64,000 nt of DNA from Bordetella genomosp. 7 (GCF_002261265.1 NZ_NEVK01000003.1:558001-622000); one strand, 5' to 3'; positions 20,903 to 30,446 are shown, counted from the first letter of the stretch. Translations and numbers: made by a program. Notes: generated from the letters alone by a model not told the origin.

Positions 20903-22108
20903 ATGGCCCATGCTCCCCAGATCAGGATACCCGCCACCTACATGCGCGGGGGCACCAGCAAAGGCGTGTTTTTCAAGTTGACGGACCTGCCCCACGCGGC
21001 GCAGGCGCCCGGCCCCGATCGCGACGCCTTGCTGCTGCGAGTCATCGGCAGCCCCGACCCGTATGGCAAGCAGATCGACGGCATGGGTGGGGCGACGTCC
21101 AGCACCAGTAAAACGGTGATCCTGTCGCGCAGCAGCCGGCCCGGGCATGATGTGGACTATCTGTTCGGCCAGGTGTCGATCGACCAGCCCTTTGTGGATT
21201 GGAGCGGCAATTGCGGCAACCTGTCGGCCGCGGTGGGCCCTTATGCGATCGCCAACGGACTGGTGGACCCCGAACGGGTGCCTCGCGACGGCGTTGCGGT
21301 GGTGCGCATCTGGCAGGCCAACATCGGCAAGACGATCGTCTCCCATGTGCCGATGTCGGGCGGGCTGGTGCAGGAAACCGGCGACTTCGAGCTCGACGGC
21401 GTGACCTTTCCGGCGGCGGAAGTGCGGCTGGAATTCATGGACCCGGCCGACGAAGGCGAAGAGGGCGGGGCCATGTTTCCCACGGGCAACGTGGTTGACG
21501 AACTGGATGTTCCGGGCGTGGGCAGGTTCCAGGCCACGTTCATCAATTCCGGCATTCCCACGATTTTTCTGCAAGCCGAGGCGCTGGGCTACACGGGCGC
21601 CGAATTGCAGGACGACATCAATGGCGATCCGGCGGCGCTCGCGCGCTTCGAGGCCATAAGGGCGCACGGCGCCTTGCGCATGGGCCTGATCAAGTCGCTG
21701 GAAGAAGCCGCCGCGCGCCAGCACACGCCCAAGGTGGCGTTCGTGGCGCCGCCGCGCGACTACACCGCGTCCAGCGGCCGGCGCGTCGCGGCCGGCGACA
21801 TCGATCTGCTGGTGCGGGCGCTGTCGATGGGCAAACTGCATCATGCAATGATGGGCACGGCCTCGGTGGCCATTGCCACGGCCGCAGCCGTGCCGGGCAC
21901 GCTGGTCAATCTGGCCGCCGGCGGCGGCCAGCGCGATGGCGTGCGGTTCGGCCACCCGTCGGGCACGCTGCGCGTGGGCGCGCAGGCGAACCTGATCGAC
22001 GGCGAATGGAAAGTCACCAAGGCCATCATGTCGCGCAGCGCGCGAGTCCTCATGGAAGGCTGGGTGCGCGCGCCGTGGTCGCCTGCCAGCGGACCGGCCA
22101 CGGCCTGA
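20903..22108 (+). CDS. prpF: 2-methylaconitate cis-trans isomerase PrpF
   Basis: 401 residues; the known PrpF of Shewanella is ~397. PrpF isomerises the trans-aconitate product of AcnD to the cis form. The diaminopimelate-epimerase-like family start RIPATYMRGGTSKGVFF is clear, with GNCGNLSAAVGPYAI containing the conserved Cys and MGKLHHAMMGTASVA near the end. ATG 20903 has AGGAC upstream and fits the family; an in-frame ATG at 20876 would add nine residues. Its TGA stop forms the first bases of a 31-bp tandem repeat array. Confidence 0.93.
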   Translation: MAHAPQIRIPATYMRGGTSKGVFFKLTDLPHAAQAPGPDRDALLLRVIGSPDPYGKQIDGMGGATSSTSKTVILSRSSRPGHDVDYLFGQVSIDQPFVDWSGNCGNLSAAVGPYAIANGLVDPERVPRDGVAVVRIWQANIGKTIVSHVPMSGGLVQETGDFELDGVTFPAAEVRLEFMDPADEGEEGGAMFPTGNVVDELDVPGVGRFQATFINSGIPTIFLQAEALGYTGAELQDDINGDPAALARFEAIRAHGALRMGLIKSLEEAAARQHTPKVAFVAPPRDYTASSGRRVAAGDIDLLVRALSMGKLHHAMMGTASVAIATAAAVPGTLVNLAAGGGQRDGVRFGHPSGTLRVGAQANLIDGEWKVTKAIMSRSARVLMEGWVRAPWSPASGPATA

Positions 22109-22291
22109 GCGTCAGGTGTCGGGCTCTTTGGGCGCTTGAGCGTCAGGTGTCGGGCTCTCTGTGCGCCTGCGTGGCGGGTGGCACACGTCCTGTGTGGCTG
22201 CGTGTCTGGCACCTTGAGCGCCAGTACGCTGCGTGTCTGACACCTTACGCGCCAGTGTGGTGCGTGTCTGGTGTCAGACACCCTGCGGGAG
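22106..22291. repeat. Degenerate 31-bp tandem array downstream of prpF
   Basis: Six consecutive 31-bp units begin at 22106, 22137, 22168, 22199, 22230 and 22261. Units 1-2 share 22 bp (TGAGCGTCAGGTGTC... ), units 4-6 share TGCGTGTCTG; unit 3 is the most divergent. Unit 1 starts on the prpF stop codon. The last unit runs into a 31-nt palindrome. No spacers separate the units, so this is not a CRISPR. Confidence 0.75.
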
Positions 22292-22303
22292 TCAGACACC
22301 AGA
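22267..22303. repeat. GTGTC-type palindrome, copy 1
   Basis: A 37-nt imperfect palindrome with arms TCTGGTGTC / GACACCAGA and an inner CCC-TGC-GGG stem; the 31-nt core is 22270-22300. The arms pair except for symmetric A-A mismatches. An identical 31-nt core occurs at 62602-62632 in this window. Confidence 0.85.
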
Positions 22304-22389
22304 GGGCATACCGGCGTCCCGCACCTGCCGGGCGCCATCACACCGGTGTCTCTGGAAGGGCGTCTGACGTCTTTAAGCGCCAAAACGCC

Positions 22390-22420
22390 GGTGTCTGACT
22401 CCCGAAGGGTGTCAGACACC
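22390..22420. repeat. GTGTC-type palindrome, copy 2 (inverted)
   Basis: A 31-nt element in the opposite orientation to copy 1, arms GGTGTCTGAC / GTCAGACACC with centre TCCCGAAGGGT. Shorter CAGACACCT relics follow at 22440-22448 and 22457-22465. Together these fill most of the intergenic space before the prpC terminator. Confidence 0.8.
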
Positions 22421-22493
22421 TTTAACACTGCAAGAGTGCCAGACACCTCTAGACTCCAGACACCTTCAAGCCCCCAAAAGACCTGTCCTTCAA

Positions 22494-22536
22494 AACAAAA
22501 AAGGCCTGGGCATGCGCCCAAGCCTTTTCTTTTTTC
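22494..22536. terminator. Bidirectional terminator between prpF and prpC
   Basis: Stem AAGGCCTGGGC / GCCCAAGCCTT (22501-22511 and 22516-22526, one mismatch, loop ATGC), flanked by an A-rich tract on the left and TTTTCTTTTTT on the right. It has a T-run in both directions and lies 10 bp from the prpC stop, so it ends prpC and can also stop read-through from prpF. Confidence 0.85.
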
Positions 22537-22545
22537 GCGAGCGGC

Positions 22546-23751
22546 TTATTTGCGCTTGTCGAGCGGCACGTACTTTTGATCTTCCGGGCCGACGTAGTTG
22601 GCGGTGGGGCGGATGATCTTGTTGTCGATGCGCTGCTCGATGATGTGCGCCGACCAGCCGGCGGTGCGCGCGATGACGAACAGCGGCGTGAACATCGCAG
22701 TGGGCACGCCCATCATGTGATAGCTGACGGCCGAGAACCAGTCCAGATTCGGGAACATCTTCTTGGCGTCCCACATTACCGTTTCAAGACGCTCGGCGAT
22801 GTCGTACATCTTGGTGCTGCCCGCCTTCCTGGACAGCTTGCGCGCGACCTCCTTGATGACCTTGTTGCGCGGGTCGGACACCGTGTATACCGGGTGGCCG
22901 AAACCGATGATGACTTCCTTGGCCTCGACGCGGCGGCGGATGTCGGCTTCTGCTTCGTCGGGCGAGTCGTAGCGCTTTTGCACTTCGAAGGCGACTTCGT
23001 TGGCGCCGCCATGCTTGGGGCCGCGCAGCGCGCCGATGGCGCCCGTGATGGCGGAATAAATATCCGACCCCGTGCCCGCGATGACGCGGCTGGTGAAGGT
23101 CGACGCGTTGAACTCATGCTCGGCGTACAGAATGAGCGAGGTGTGCATGGCGCGCACCCAGTCGTCGGACGGCTTTTCGCCGTGCAGCAAGTGCAGGAAG
23201 TGCCCGCCGATGCTGTCGTCGTCGGTCTGGACGTCAATGACGCGGCCGTTGTGGCTGTAGTGATACCAGTACAGCAGCGCCGACCCCAGATTCGCCATCA
23301 GCCGGTCGGCGATGTCGCGCGCGCCCGGGACATTGTGGTCGTCTTTTTCGGGCAGCACGCAGCCCAGCACCGATACGGCCGTGCGCATGACATCCATGGG
23401 GTGGCTGGACGCGGGCAGGGTTTCCAGGGCGTCCTGCAATTGCGCGGGCAGGCCGCGCAGCGCGCGCAACTTTGCCTTGTACGCTTTCAGTTCGGCCTTG
23501 TTGGGCAGCTTGCCATGCACGAGCAGGTGGGCGATTTCCTCGAATTCGGCCGTGCCGGCGAAATCCAGAATGTCATAGCCGCGATAGTGCAGGTCGTTGC
23601 CAGTGCGGCCAACGGTGCACAGCGCCGTATTGCCGGCCACCACCCCCGACAGTGCAACGGACTTCTTGGGCTTGAACCCGGTTTTCTCCTCGGCTTGCGC
23701 GCTTTCTTTCTTGGCGGCGGGCGCGCTTGGTTTCTTTTGCGAGGTGCTCAT
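22546..23751 (-). CDS. prpC: 2-methylcitrate synthase
   Basis: 401 residues. It joins propionyl-CoA and oxaloacetate to 2-methylcitrate. Citrate-synthase catalytic residues: His in GPKHGGANE, His in [15 protein letters not shown] and Asp in [16 protein letters not shown]. The PrpC-type features [10 protein letters not shown] and short length distinguish it from the 436-residue gltA product at 30.7 kb. The N-terminus has a ~30-residue Lys/Ala-rich lead-in ([20 protein letters not shown]) that most PrpC proteins lack. It lies 59 bp downstream of prpB on the same strand, forming prpB-prpC. Confidence 0.95.
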   Translation of the reverse strand: MSTSQKKPSAPAAKKESAQAEEKTGFKPKKSVALSGVVAGNTALCTVGRTGNDLHYRGYDILDFAGTAEFEEIAHLLVHGKLPNKAELKAYKAKLRALRGLPAQLQDALETLPASSHPMDVMRTAVSVLGCVLPEKDDHNVPGARDIADRLMANLGSALLYWYHYSHNGRVIDVQTDDDSIGGHFLHLLHGEKPSDDWVRAMHTSLILYAEHEFNASTFTSRVIAGTGSDIYSAITGAIGALRGPKHGGANEVAFEVQKRYDSPDEAEADIRRRVEAKEVIIGFGHPVYTVSDPRNKVIKEVARKLSRKAGSTKMYDIAERLETVMWDAKKMFPNLDWFSAVSYHMMGVPTAMFTPLFVIARTAGWSAHIIEQRIDNKIIRPTANYVGPEDQKYVPLDKRK

Positions 23752-23810
23752 GTCTCTGACTCCTTGCCCATGCGGGCGTCGATGGCGTAAAGAATGCCGG
23801 TATAGCGGAT

Positions 23811-24704
23811 TTACTTCGCTTTGCCTTGCTGGAACAGCGCATCCAGTTGCGCTTCGAACGCGTGATACTCGATACGGTCGTAGAGCTCGTCGCGAGTCTG
23901 CATGGTGTCCAGCACGTTCTTCTGGTGGCCGTCGCGCCGAATGGCCTGATAGACATTCTCGGCCGCCTTGTTCATGGCGCGGAAGGCCGACAGCGGGTAC
24001 AGCACCATGCCCACCCCCACGCTGCCCAGTTCCTGCACGGAAAACAGCGGCGTCTTGCCGAATTCGGTGATGTTGGCCAGCACGGGCACCTTTACCGCCT
24101 TGACGAAGCGGTCATAGGTGGGCAGGTCGTAGGCGGCCTCGGCGAAGATCGCGTCGGCGCCGGCCTCGACGCAGGCCAGCGCGCGCTCGATCGCGGCGTC
24201 CACTCCGTGCGACGCAATGGCGTCGGTGCGAGCGATCAGGTAGAAGTCGGAGTCGGTGCGCGCGTCGGCGGCCGCCTTGACACGGTCGGCCATTTCCTCG
24301 GTGCTGACGATTTCCTTGCCCGGGCGATGCCCGCAGCGCTTGGCGCCAACCTGGTCTTCGATGTGGCAGGCCGCTGCGCCGAACTTGATCAGGCTTTTCA
24401 CCGTGCGGGCAATATTGAATGCCGACGGCCCGAAGCCGGTGTCGATGTCGACCAGCAGGGGCACGTCGCACACGTCCGTAATACGGCGCACGTCGATCAG
24501 CACGTCATCCAGCGTGTTGATGCCCAGGTCGGGCAGGCCCAGCGAGCCGGCAGCCACGCCGCCGCCGGACAGATAAATGGCGCGATACCCCGCACGCTTG
24601 GCGAGCAGGGCATGGTTGGCATTGATGGCGCCGATGATCTGCAAGGGGGATTCTTCGGCCAGGGCCTGGCGGAACAGGGCGCCGGGGGATGCGGGTCGGG
24701 TCAT
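23811..24704 (-). CDS. prpB: 2-methylisocitrate lyase
   Basis: 297 residues, the standard length. It splits 2-methylisocitrate into pyruvate and succinate, the last step of the methylcitrate cycle. The active-site loop KRCGHRPGK (catalytic Cys) is intact, as are the metal-binding DIDTGFG and the [11 protein letters not shown] segment of the isocitrate lyase/PEP mutase superfamily. GGAG precedes the ATG. Its upstream region contains a half-site (GATTGTTATA, 24753-24762) resembling the palindrome in the prpD-gntR control region, which may put it under the same regulator. Confidence 0.96.
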   Translation of the reverse strand: MTRPASPGALFRQALAEESPLQIIGAINANHALLAKRAGYRAIYLSGGGVAAGSLGLPDLGINTLDDVLIDVRRITDVCDVPLLVDIDTGFGPSAFNIARTVKSLIKFGAAACHIEDQVGAKRCGHRPGKEIVSTEEMADRVKAAADARTDSDFYLIARTDAIASHGVDAAIERALACVEAGADAIFAEAAYDLPTYDRFVKAVKVPVLANITEFGKTPLFSVQELGSVGVGMVLYPLSAFRAMNKAAENVYQAIRRDGHQKNVLDTMQTRDELYDRIEYHAFEAQLDALFQQGKAK

Positions 24705-24872
24705 GGGTCAGTCTCCGAGTAAGACACAGACGCTCGCTCGGGCGCCCGGCCTGATTGTTATAGCGGAAAGCGCCGCGTGCCCGGACGGGCCCGGGGCTGC
24801 GCCATAAATCTGGGCCCTTGCCGCCGGCAGGCAAATCGGCCGGGAAAGACACAGGTTTATTGCGTAGGCGGC

Positions 24873-24904
24873 AGGAGCCTGACACCCGGGGGTGTGAGGC
24901 TCCT
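24873..24904. terminator. Strong stem-loop downstream of mdh
   Basis: Arms AGGAGCCT / AGGCTCCT (24873-24880, 24897-24904) with an inner ACACC / GGTGT pairing and one G-G mismatch, 31 bp past the mdh stop. On the minus strand it lacks a T-run; the plus strand has CTTTAT after it. Probably ends or stabilises the mdh transcript. Confidence 0.5.
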
Positions 24905-24935
24905 TTATACAGAGGGAAGCGCGCAGCGCTTCGGG

Positions 24936-25925
24936 TTACTTCAGCAAGTCTTTGACGCCGTCGCGCTCTTCGAGCAGTTCTTTCAGCGTGAAGTCCAGGC
25001 GCTCGCGCGAGAAGGCATCGATTTCCAGGCCTTCGACACGCTTGTATTCGCCGTTTTCGGTAATGACGGGCACGCCGTAGATGATGCCTTCGGGGATGCC
25101 GTAAGAGCCATCCGACGGGACGCCCATGGTGACCCACTTGCCGTTGCTGCCCAGCACCCAGTCGCGCACGTGGTCGATGGCGGCGTTGGCGGCCGAAGCA
25201 GCCGACGACAGGCCGCGGGCCTCGATGATGGCCGCGCCGCGCTTGCCCACCGTGGGGATGAACTCGTCGCGGTTCCAGGCGTCGTCGTTGATCAGGTCTT
25301 TGAGGCTCTGGCCGTTGACGGTGGCGAAGCGGTAGTCGGGGTACATCGTGGGCGAGTGGTTGCCCCACACGACCAGTTTTTCGATGTCGGCCACGGCCTT
25401 GCCCGATTTGGCCGCCAGTTGCGACAGCGCGCGGTTGTGATCCAGGCGCAGCATGGCAGTGAAGTTCTTGGCCGGCAGGTCGGGCGCCGACTTCATGGCG
25501 ATGTAGGCGTTGGTGTTTGCGGGGTTGCCCACCACCAGCACCTTGACGTCACGGCTGGCCACATCGTTCAGGGCCTTGCCCTGGGCGGTGAAGATCTGGG
25601 CGTTGACGCTGAGGAGGTCTTTGCGTTCCATGCCGGGACCGCGCGGGCGCGCGCCCACCAGCAGGGCGACGTCGGCGTCCTTGAATGCGGTGCGCGGATC
25701 GCTGTGCGCGGTGACTTCCTGCAGCAGCGGGAACGCGCAGTCATCCAGTTCCATGATGACGCCTTTCAGCGCTTTCTGGGCCTTTTCGTCGGGAATTTCC
25801 AGCAGTTGCAGAATGACCGGCTGGTCTTTGCCCAGCATCTCGCCCGAGGCGATGCGGAACAGCAGGGCGTAACCAATTTGGCCGGCGGCGCCGGTGACGG
25901 CGACACGCATGGCGGGCTTGGACAT
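24936..25925 (-). CDS. mdh: Malate dehydrogenase
   Basis: 329 residues of the cytosolic-type NAD malate dehydrogenase common in betaproteobacteria. The Rossmann motif [18 protein letters not shown] opens the protein; substrate and catalytic residues are in [31 protein letters not shown] and [13 protein letters not shown] (catalytic His). It oxidises malate to oxaloacetate, the acceptor for both GltA and PrpC encoded nearby. ATG 25925 is preceded by GGAGAA with ideal spacing; the longer frame is spurious. It is divergent from a UTRA GntR gene whose operator candidate lies between them. Confidence 0.97.
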   Translation of the reverse strand: MSKPAMRVAVTGAAGQIGYALLFRIASGEMLGKDQPVILQLLEIPDEKAQKALKGVIMELDDCAFPLLQEVTAHSDPRTAFKDADVALLVGARPRGPGMERKDLLSVNAQIFTAQGKALNDVASRDVKVLVVGNPANTNAYIAMKSAPDLPAKNFTAMLRLDHNRALSQLAAKSGKAVADIEKLVVWGNHSPTMYPDYRFATVNGQSLKDLINDDAWNRDEFIPTVGKRGAAIIEARGLSSAASAANAAIDHVRDWVLGSNGKWVTMGVPSDGSYGIPEGIIYGVPVITENGEYKRVEGLEIDAFSRERLDFTLKELLEERDGVKDLLK

Positions 25926-26060
25926 GAAGGTTCTCCGTAATGAGGTCGGTGAGAGAAAAAATCTCGCCAAACAGTGTAAACGCTGGGCACGGCTGCGTGC
26001 CGCCGGAGGGCCGGCAGATTGCTGTGAATCCTAGATGGATTTTATGAGCGCGTCAATTGC

Positions 26061-26086
26061 TCTTATATCTTATATAAGACATAAGA
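26061..26086. promoter_or_regulatory. Palindromic operator candidate between mdh and gntR
   Basis: A 26-bp palindrome with one mismatched pair, centred on the perfect 12-mer TCTTATATAAGA (26068-26079), with outer arms TCTTAT / ATAAGA. It lies 136 bp from the mdh start and 130 bp from the gntR start, in the AT-rich part of the gap. Size and symmetry fit a GntR dimer site; regulation of both genes is inferred. Confidence 0.65.
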
Positions 26087-26215
26087 CGTTGGACAATCAA
26101 GGCGGCGTTGTGCCACAATGATGCGTTTGCCCGGTACCCCGAAACACGGGTCTTTATCCGGCCCGCGCAGCGCGTTGCGCGCCGCCGCACCGAACAAGCA
26201 CACTCGAACACATCC

Positions 26216-26995
26216 ATGGCAGACCCCAGGCCCGATCCCGCCCCTCGCAATCGCGCCGCCCGCACCGCGGGCGAGGGGGCGGCGTTCAGCCCGCTGTATC
26301 GCCAGATCAAGGAATTGCTGGTGCAAAGCCTGGAGCGGGGCGAATGGAAACCCGGCGAACTCATCCCCAGCGAAATCGACCTGGCCGCACGGTTCCAGGT
26401 CAGCCAGGGCACCGTGCGCAAGGCCGTCGACGAACTGGCCGCCGAGCACCTGCTGCTGCGCCGCCAGGGCAAGGGCACCTTCGTGGCCACCCACCACGAA
26501 GCGCGCGTGCGCTATCGCTTTCTGCGCCTGGCGCCTGACGAAGAAGGCGAAGGCGGGCGTGCCGAAAGCCGTATTCTCGAATGCAGGCGCATGCGCGCGC
26601 CGGCCGAGATCGCCCGCGCGCTCGAACTGCGCGCCGGCGAGACCGTGGTCACCATCCGCCGCCAGCTTTCCATGAACCACCGGCCTACCGTCATCGACGA
26701 CATCTGGCTGCCCGGGGCGCTGTTCCGCACGCTTACATTCGAACTGCTGGCCGCCAACAAGGCGCCGCTGTACGGCCTGTTCGAAACGGAGTTCGGCGTG
26801 AGCATGGTTCGCGCCGACGAAAAGATCCGTGCCGTGACGGCGCCGGCCGACATCGCGACGCTGCTGGGCGTCGAGTCGGGCACGCCGCTGCTGCAAGTCG
26901 ACCGCGTGTCGTATACCTATGGCGACCGTCCGGTCGAGGTGCGCCGCGGCTTATACGTTACCGATCACTATCATTATCGCAATAGCCTGAATTGA
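26216..26995 (+). CDS. GntR/HutC (UTRA) transcriptional regulator
   Basis: 259 residues. Winged-helix DNA-binding domain at about 20-90 (SPLYRQIKELLVQSLERGEW... IPSEIDLAARFQVSQGTVRKAVDEL ... RRQGKGTFVA) and a C-terminal UTRA ligand-binding domain at about 100-255, ending TYGDRPVEVRRGLYVTDHYHYRN. ATG 26216 begins the family-like sequence; the frame is open further upstream without similarity. It stands between divergent mdh and the co-directional sdh operon, so control of TCA-cycle genes is likely. Ligand unknown. Confidence 0.9.
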   Translation: MADPRPDPAPRNRAARTAGEGAAFSPLYRQIKELLVQSLERGEWKPGELIPSEIDLAARFQVSQGTVRKAVDELAAEHLLLRRQGKGTFVATHHEARVRYRFLRLAPDEEGEGGRAESRILECRRMRAPAEIARALELRAGETVVTIRRQLSMNHRPTVIDDIWLPGALFRTLTFELLAANKAPLYGLFETEFGVSMVRADEKIRAVTAPADIATLLGVESGTPLLQVDRVSYTYGDRPVEVRRGLYVTDHYHYRNSLN

Positions 26996-27116
26996 TGAGC
27001 TTTTTTCCTACGATTTGATACCGACCCGATCTCTGGGCGAAAATAGCGTGTTTGCCCGCAAGGGCGATGCGAATTTCGCTGTCACGAATCCCTAGCACCG
27101 TAACACCGAGGCCGTC

Positions 27117-27530
27117 ATGTCCGACACCGCTGCCAAGCCACGTCCGCAGTTCCGCAATATCGGAATTGCGCAAATCGCCCGCTATCGCCTGCCGCTCGCG
27201 GGCAAGCTGTCCATCCTGCACCGCGTCAGCGGCGCGCTGCTCTTTCTCTGTCTTCCCTTGGTCATCCTGCCGCTGTTCGCGGCCAGCGTGACCTCGCCGG
27301 ACAGCTTTGCGCAAGTGGCCCAATATGCCGGCCACCCGCTGGTCAAGCTGGTGGTGCTGGCCCTGGTGTGGAGCTACCTGCACCACTTCTGTGCCGGCAT
27401 CCGCTACCTGATGCTCGACCTGCACATCGGCGTGGACAAGATCTCGGCCCAGAAAAGCGCCGGCGTGGTTTTCGGCGTCAGCCTCGCGCTGACCCTGGTG
27501 TTCGCACTCAAATTGTTCGGAGCTCTGTAA
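27117..27530 (+). CDS. sdhC: Succinate dehydrogenase cytochrome b556 subunit
   Basis: 137 residues with three membrane helices (about 38-60, 72-95, 115-135). Family landmarks: RPQFRNIGIAQIARYRLPLAGKLSILHRVSG-type start, with SILHRVSGALL, and the heme-ligand region YLHHFCAGIRYLMLD. It anchors the catalytic SdhAB dimer and helps bind ubiquinone and heme b. It is the first gene of sdhCDAB, with sdhD beginning directly after its stop. Confidence 0.94.
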   Translation: MSDTAAKPRPQFRNIGIAQIARYRLPLAGKLSILHRVSGALLFLCLPLVILPLFAASVTSPDSFAQVAQYAGHPLVKLVVLALVWSYLHHFCAGIRYLMLDLHIGVDKISAQKSAGVVFGVSLALTLVFALKLFGAL

Positions 27531-27914
27531 ATGGCCGCTTCCAAGAACTATGGCCCCACCCGCCTCGTCGTGGGCGCCCATTACGGTGTCATCGACTTCA
27601 TCGCCCAGCGCATTACCGCGGTCATCATGGCCATCTATACGCTGGTGCTCATCGTCGGCATGCTGGTGATGCCGTCCTTCTCGTACGAAAGCTGGAAGGC
27701 GCTGTTCACCTTCCGCGTGTATGCCATTCCTGTCGGCCAGATCCTGGCCACCCTGTTTTTCCTGGCGCTGGCGTGGCATGCCTGGATCGGCGTGCGCGAC
27801 ATCTGGATGGACTACGTCAAGCCCGCGGGCGTGCGTATGCTGTTGCAGGTGTTGACCATCCTCTGGCTGGTCGGTTCGGTCGTTTATTTCGCGCAAATCC
27901 TCTGGAGTATCTAA
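27531..27914 (+). CDS. sdhD: Succinate dehydrogenase hydrophobic anchor subunit
   Basis: 127 residues, three membrane helices. The TRLVVGAHYGVIDFIAQRITAV start is the betaproteobacterial SdhD pattern, and the second helix region has HAWIGVRDIWMDYVKP, with a His suited to heme ligation and an Asp-Tyr pair near the quinone site. It begins one base after the sdhC stop and is followed 3 bp later by sdhA, so it is translated in tight coupling with its partners. Confidence 0.93.
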   Translation: MAASKNYGPTRLVVGAHYGVIDFIAQRITAVIMAIYTLVLIVGMLVMPSFSYESWKALFTFRVYAIPVGQILATLFFLALAWHAWIGVRDIWMDYVKPAGVRMLLQVLTILWLVGSVVYFAQILWSI

Positions 27915-27917
27915 GCC

Positions 27918-29696
27918 GTGGTCTCTGTCATGAATTCATTGCCGCGCCGCCAATTCGATGTGGTGGTGGTCGGCGCCGGCGGAGCCGGCATGCGTTGCTC
28001 GCTGCAACTGGCCCAGGCAGGCCTGTCGGTGGCGGTGCTTTCCAAAGTGTTCCCCACGCGTTCGCACACCGTGGCTGCGCAGGGCGGCGTCAGCGCCTCG
28101 CTGGGCAACATGAGCGAAGACAACTGGTACTGGCACATGTACGACACCGTCAAGGGGTCCGACTGGCTGGGTGACCAGGATGCCATCGAGTTCATGTGCC
28201 GCGAAGCGCCCAACGCGGTGTACGAGCTCGAGCATTTCGGCATGCCGTTCGACCGCAACGCCGACGGCACGATCTACCAGCGCCCCTTTGGCGGACACAC
28301 GGCAAACTTCGGCGAAAAGCCGGTGCAGCGCGCCTGTGCCGCCGCCGACCGTACCGGCCACGCCCTGCTGCACACGCTGTACCAGCGCAACGTGGCCGCG
28401 CGCACCCAGTTCTTCGTCGAATGGATGGCGCTGGACCTGCTGCGCAATGAAGCCGGCGACGTGGTTGGCGTCACGGCGCTCGAAATGGAAACCGGCGACA
28501 TCTACATCCTGGAAGCCAAGGCCACTGTGCTGGCTACCGGCGGCGCCGGCCGCATCTGGGCCGCGTCCACCAATGCCTTCATCAATACGGGCGACGGCCT
28601 GGGCATGGCCGCGCGCGCGGGCATTCCGCTGCAGGACATGGAGTTCTGGCAGTTCCACCCCACCGGCGTGGCCGGCGCGGGCGTGCTGATCACCGAAGGC
28701 GTGCGCGGCGAAGGCGGCATCCTGCTGAACAAAGACGGCGAACGCTTCATGGAGCGCTATGCGCCCACCCTGAAAGACCTGGCGCCGCGCGACTTCGTGT
28801 CGCGCTCGATGGACCAGGAAATCAAGGAAGGCCGCGGCTGCGGTCCCGATGGCAGCTACGTGGTGCTCAAGCTCGATCACCTCGGCGCCGACGTCATCAA
28901 CAAGCGGCTGCCGTCCATCCGCGAAATCGCCATCAAGTTCGGCAACGTCGACCCCATCAAAGAGCCGATCCCGGTCGTGCCCACCATTCACTACCAGATG
29001 GGCGGCATCCCGGCCAACTATCACGGCCAGGTGCTTTCGCGCGTCAACGGCGAAAACCAGATCGTCAACGGCCTGTACGCCATCGGCGAGTGCGCCGCGG
29101 TGTCGGTGCACGGCGCCAACCGCCTGGGCACCAACTCGCTGCTCGACCTCATCGTGTTCGGCCGCGCCACCGGCAACCACATCGTGTCGACGCATCTCGA
29201 GCGCCAGCATTCGCACCAGCCGGTGCCCAAAGAAGCCGTCGATTTCTCGATGCAGCGCGTGGCCAAGCTGGAAGGCCGCACCTCGGGCGAAAAGACCCAG
29301 GACGTCGCCAACGCCATCCGCGTGTCCATGCAGCGCCACTGCGGCGTGTTCCGCACGCTCGAACTGCTCAACGAGGGCGTAGGCCAGATCGACGACCTCG
29401 CCAAGCAGGCCGAGCACATCTATTTCAAGGACAAGTCCAAGGTGTTCAACACCGCCCGCATCGAGGCGCTGGAACTGGCCAACATGACCGAAGTGGCGCG
29501 CGCCACCATCAAGTCGGCCGCCAACCGCCACGAAAGCCGCGGCGCGCATGCGCTGGACGACTTCCCCAACCGCGACGACGAGAACTGGCTGAAGCACACG
29601 CTGTGGTATTCGGAAGACAGCCGCCTCGAATACAAGCCCGTTCAAATGAAGCCCCTGACGGTCGAGTCCTTCCCGCCCAAGGCGCGTACTTTCTAA
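27918..29696 (+). CDS. sdhA: Succinate dehydrogenase flavoprotein subunit
   Basis: 592 residues. FAD-binding GAGGAGMR starts near residue 19; the covalent-FAD histidine is His50 in [10 protein letters not shown]. The substrate-binding and catalytic Arg region ([22 protein letters not shown]) and [21 protein letters not shown] are intact. It oxidises succinate to fumarate on the cytoplasmic side of the inner membrane. The GTG at 27918 is chosen because it lies 3 bp after sdhD and gives the usual length; an ATG 12 nt later is possible. Neither has a strong ribosome binding site, as expected with coupling to sdhD. Confidence 0.97.
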   Translation: MVSVMNSLPRRQFDVVVVGAGGAGMRCSLQLAQAGLSVAVLSKVFPTRSHTVAAQGGVSASLGNMSEDNWYWHMYDTVKGSDWLGDQDAIEFMCREAPNAVYELEHFGMPFDRNADGTIYQRPFGGHTANFGEKPVQRACAAADRTGHALLHTLYQRNVAARTQFFVEWMALDLLRNEAGDVVGVTALEMETGDIYILEAKATVLATGGAGRIWAASTNAFINTGDGLGMAARAGIPLQDMEFWQFHPTGVAGAGVLITEGVRGEGGILLNKDGERFMERYAPTLKDLAPRDFVSRSMDQEIKEGRGCGPDGSYVVLKLDHLGADVINKRLPSIREIAIKFGNVDPIKEPIPVVPTIHYQMGGIPANYHGQVLSRVNGENQIVNGLYAIGECAAVSVHGANRLGTNSLLDLIVFGRATGNHIVSTHLERQHSHQPVPKEAVDFSMQRVAKLEGRTSGEKTQDVANAIRVSMQRHCGVFRTLELLNEGVGQIDDLAKQAEHIYFKDKSKVFNTARIEALELANMTEVARATIKSAANRHESRGAHALDDFPNRDDENWLKHTLWYSEDSRLEYKPVQMKPLTVESFPPKARTF

Positions 29697-29709
29697 GCAG
29701 GATGCTGCG

Positions 29710-30426
29710 ATGAGCACCAAAAGAATCGTCAAATTCGAGATCTACCGCTACGACCCGGACAAGGACGAGCGCCCCTACATGCAGAAGCTGGAGGTCGAAC
29801 TCCAGCCCACCGACAAGATGCTGCTCGATGCGCTCGTGCGCATCAAGAACGACGTGGACGACAGCCTGGCGCTGCGCCGCTCCTGCCGCGAAGGCGTGTG
29901 CGGCTCGGACGCCATGAACATCAACGGCAAGAACGGCCTGGCCTGCACGACCAACCTGCGCGAGCTGAAAGAGCCCATCGTGCTCAAGCCGTTGCCCGGC
30001 CTGCCCGTCATCCGCGACCTGATCGTGGACATGACGCACTTCTTCAATCAGTACCACTCGGTACGGCCGTATCTCATCAATGACACGCCGCCGCCCGAGC
30101 GCGAACGCCTGCAATCGCCCGAGGCTCGCGAAGAGCTCGACGGCCTGTACGAGTGCATTCTGTGCGCCTGCTGCTCGACGTCCTGCCCGTCGTTCTGGTG
30201 GAACCCCGACAAGTTCGTGGGGCCCGCCGGCCTGCTGCAGGCGTACCGTTTCCTGGCCGACAGCCGGGACGAGGCCACCGGCGAACGCCTGGACAACCTC
30301 GAAGATCCTTATCGCCTGTTCCGCTGCCACACGATCATGAACTGTGTGGACGTCTGTCCGAAGGGCCTGAACCCGACCAAGGCCATCGGCAAGATCAAGG
30401 AACTGATGGTTCGCCGCACGGTCTAG
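29710..30426 (+). CDS. sdhB: Succinate dehydrogenase iron-sulfur subunit
   Basis: 238 residues. The N-terminal 2Fe-2S ferredoxin domain carries [20 protein letters not shown] with its cysteines; the C-terminal helical domain carries the 4Fe-4S and 3Fe-4S ligands in [17 protein letters not shown] and [18 protein letters not shown]. It passes electrons from SdhA to ubiquinone. It lies 13 bp after sdhA and 20 bp before sdhE in one operon. Confidence 0.98.
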   Translation: MSTKRIVKFEIYRYDPDKDERPYMQKLEVELQPTDKMLLDALVRIKNDVDDSLALRRSCREGVCGSDAMNINGKNGLACTTNLRELKEPIVLKPLPGLPVIRDLIVDMTHFFNQYHSVRPYLINDTPPPERERLQSPEAREELDGLYECILCACCSTSCPSFWWNPDKFVGPAGLLQAYRFLADSRDEATGERLDNLEDPYRLFRCHTIMNCVDVCPKGLNPTKAIGKIKELMVRRTV

Positions 30427-30446
30427 TAAAACAACACAGGGACACC

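Noticed and set aside
22106-22465. Possible CRISPR array because of the 31-bp periodicity
   Set aside because: Units are contiguous with no unique spacers, they diverge from each other, and no cas gene is present.
21841-22521. 226-residue minus-strand reading frame with repeated VSDTLRESDT / VSDSRRVSDT peptides
   Set aside because: It is the translation of the GTGTC palindromes and array; the same peptides appear from the 62.6 kb repeats in both strands. It also overlaps prpF and the terminator. Not a gene.
24873-24904. Member of the GTGTC palindrome family
   Set aside because: It contains GGTGT and ACACC but has different arms (AGGAGCCT) and centre; treated as a separate stem-loop after mdh.
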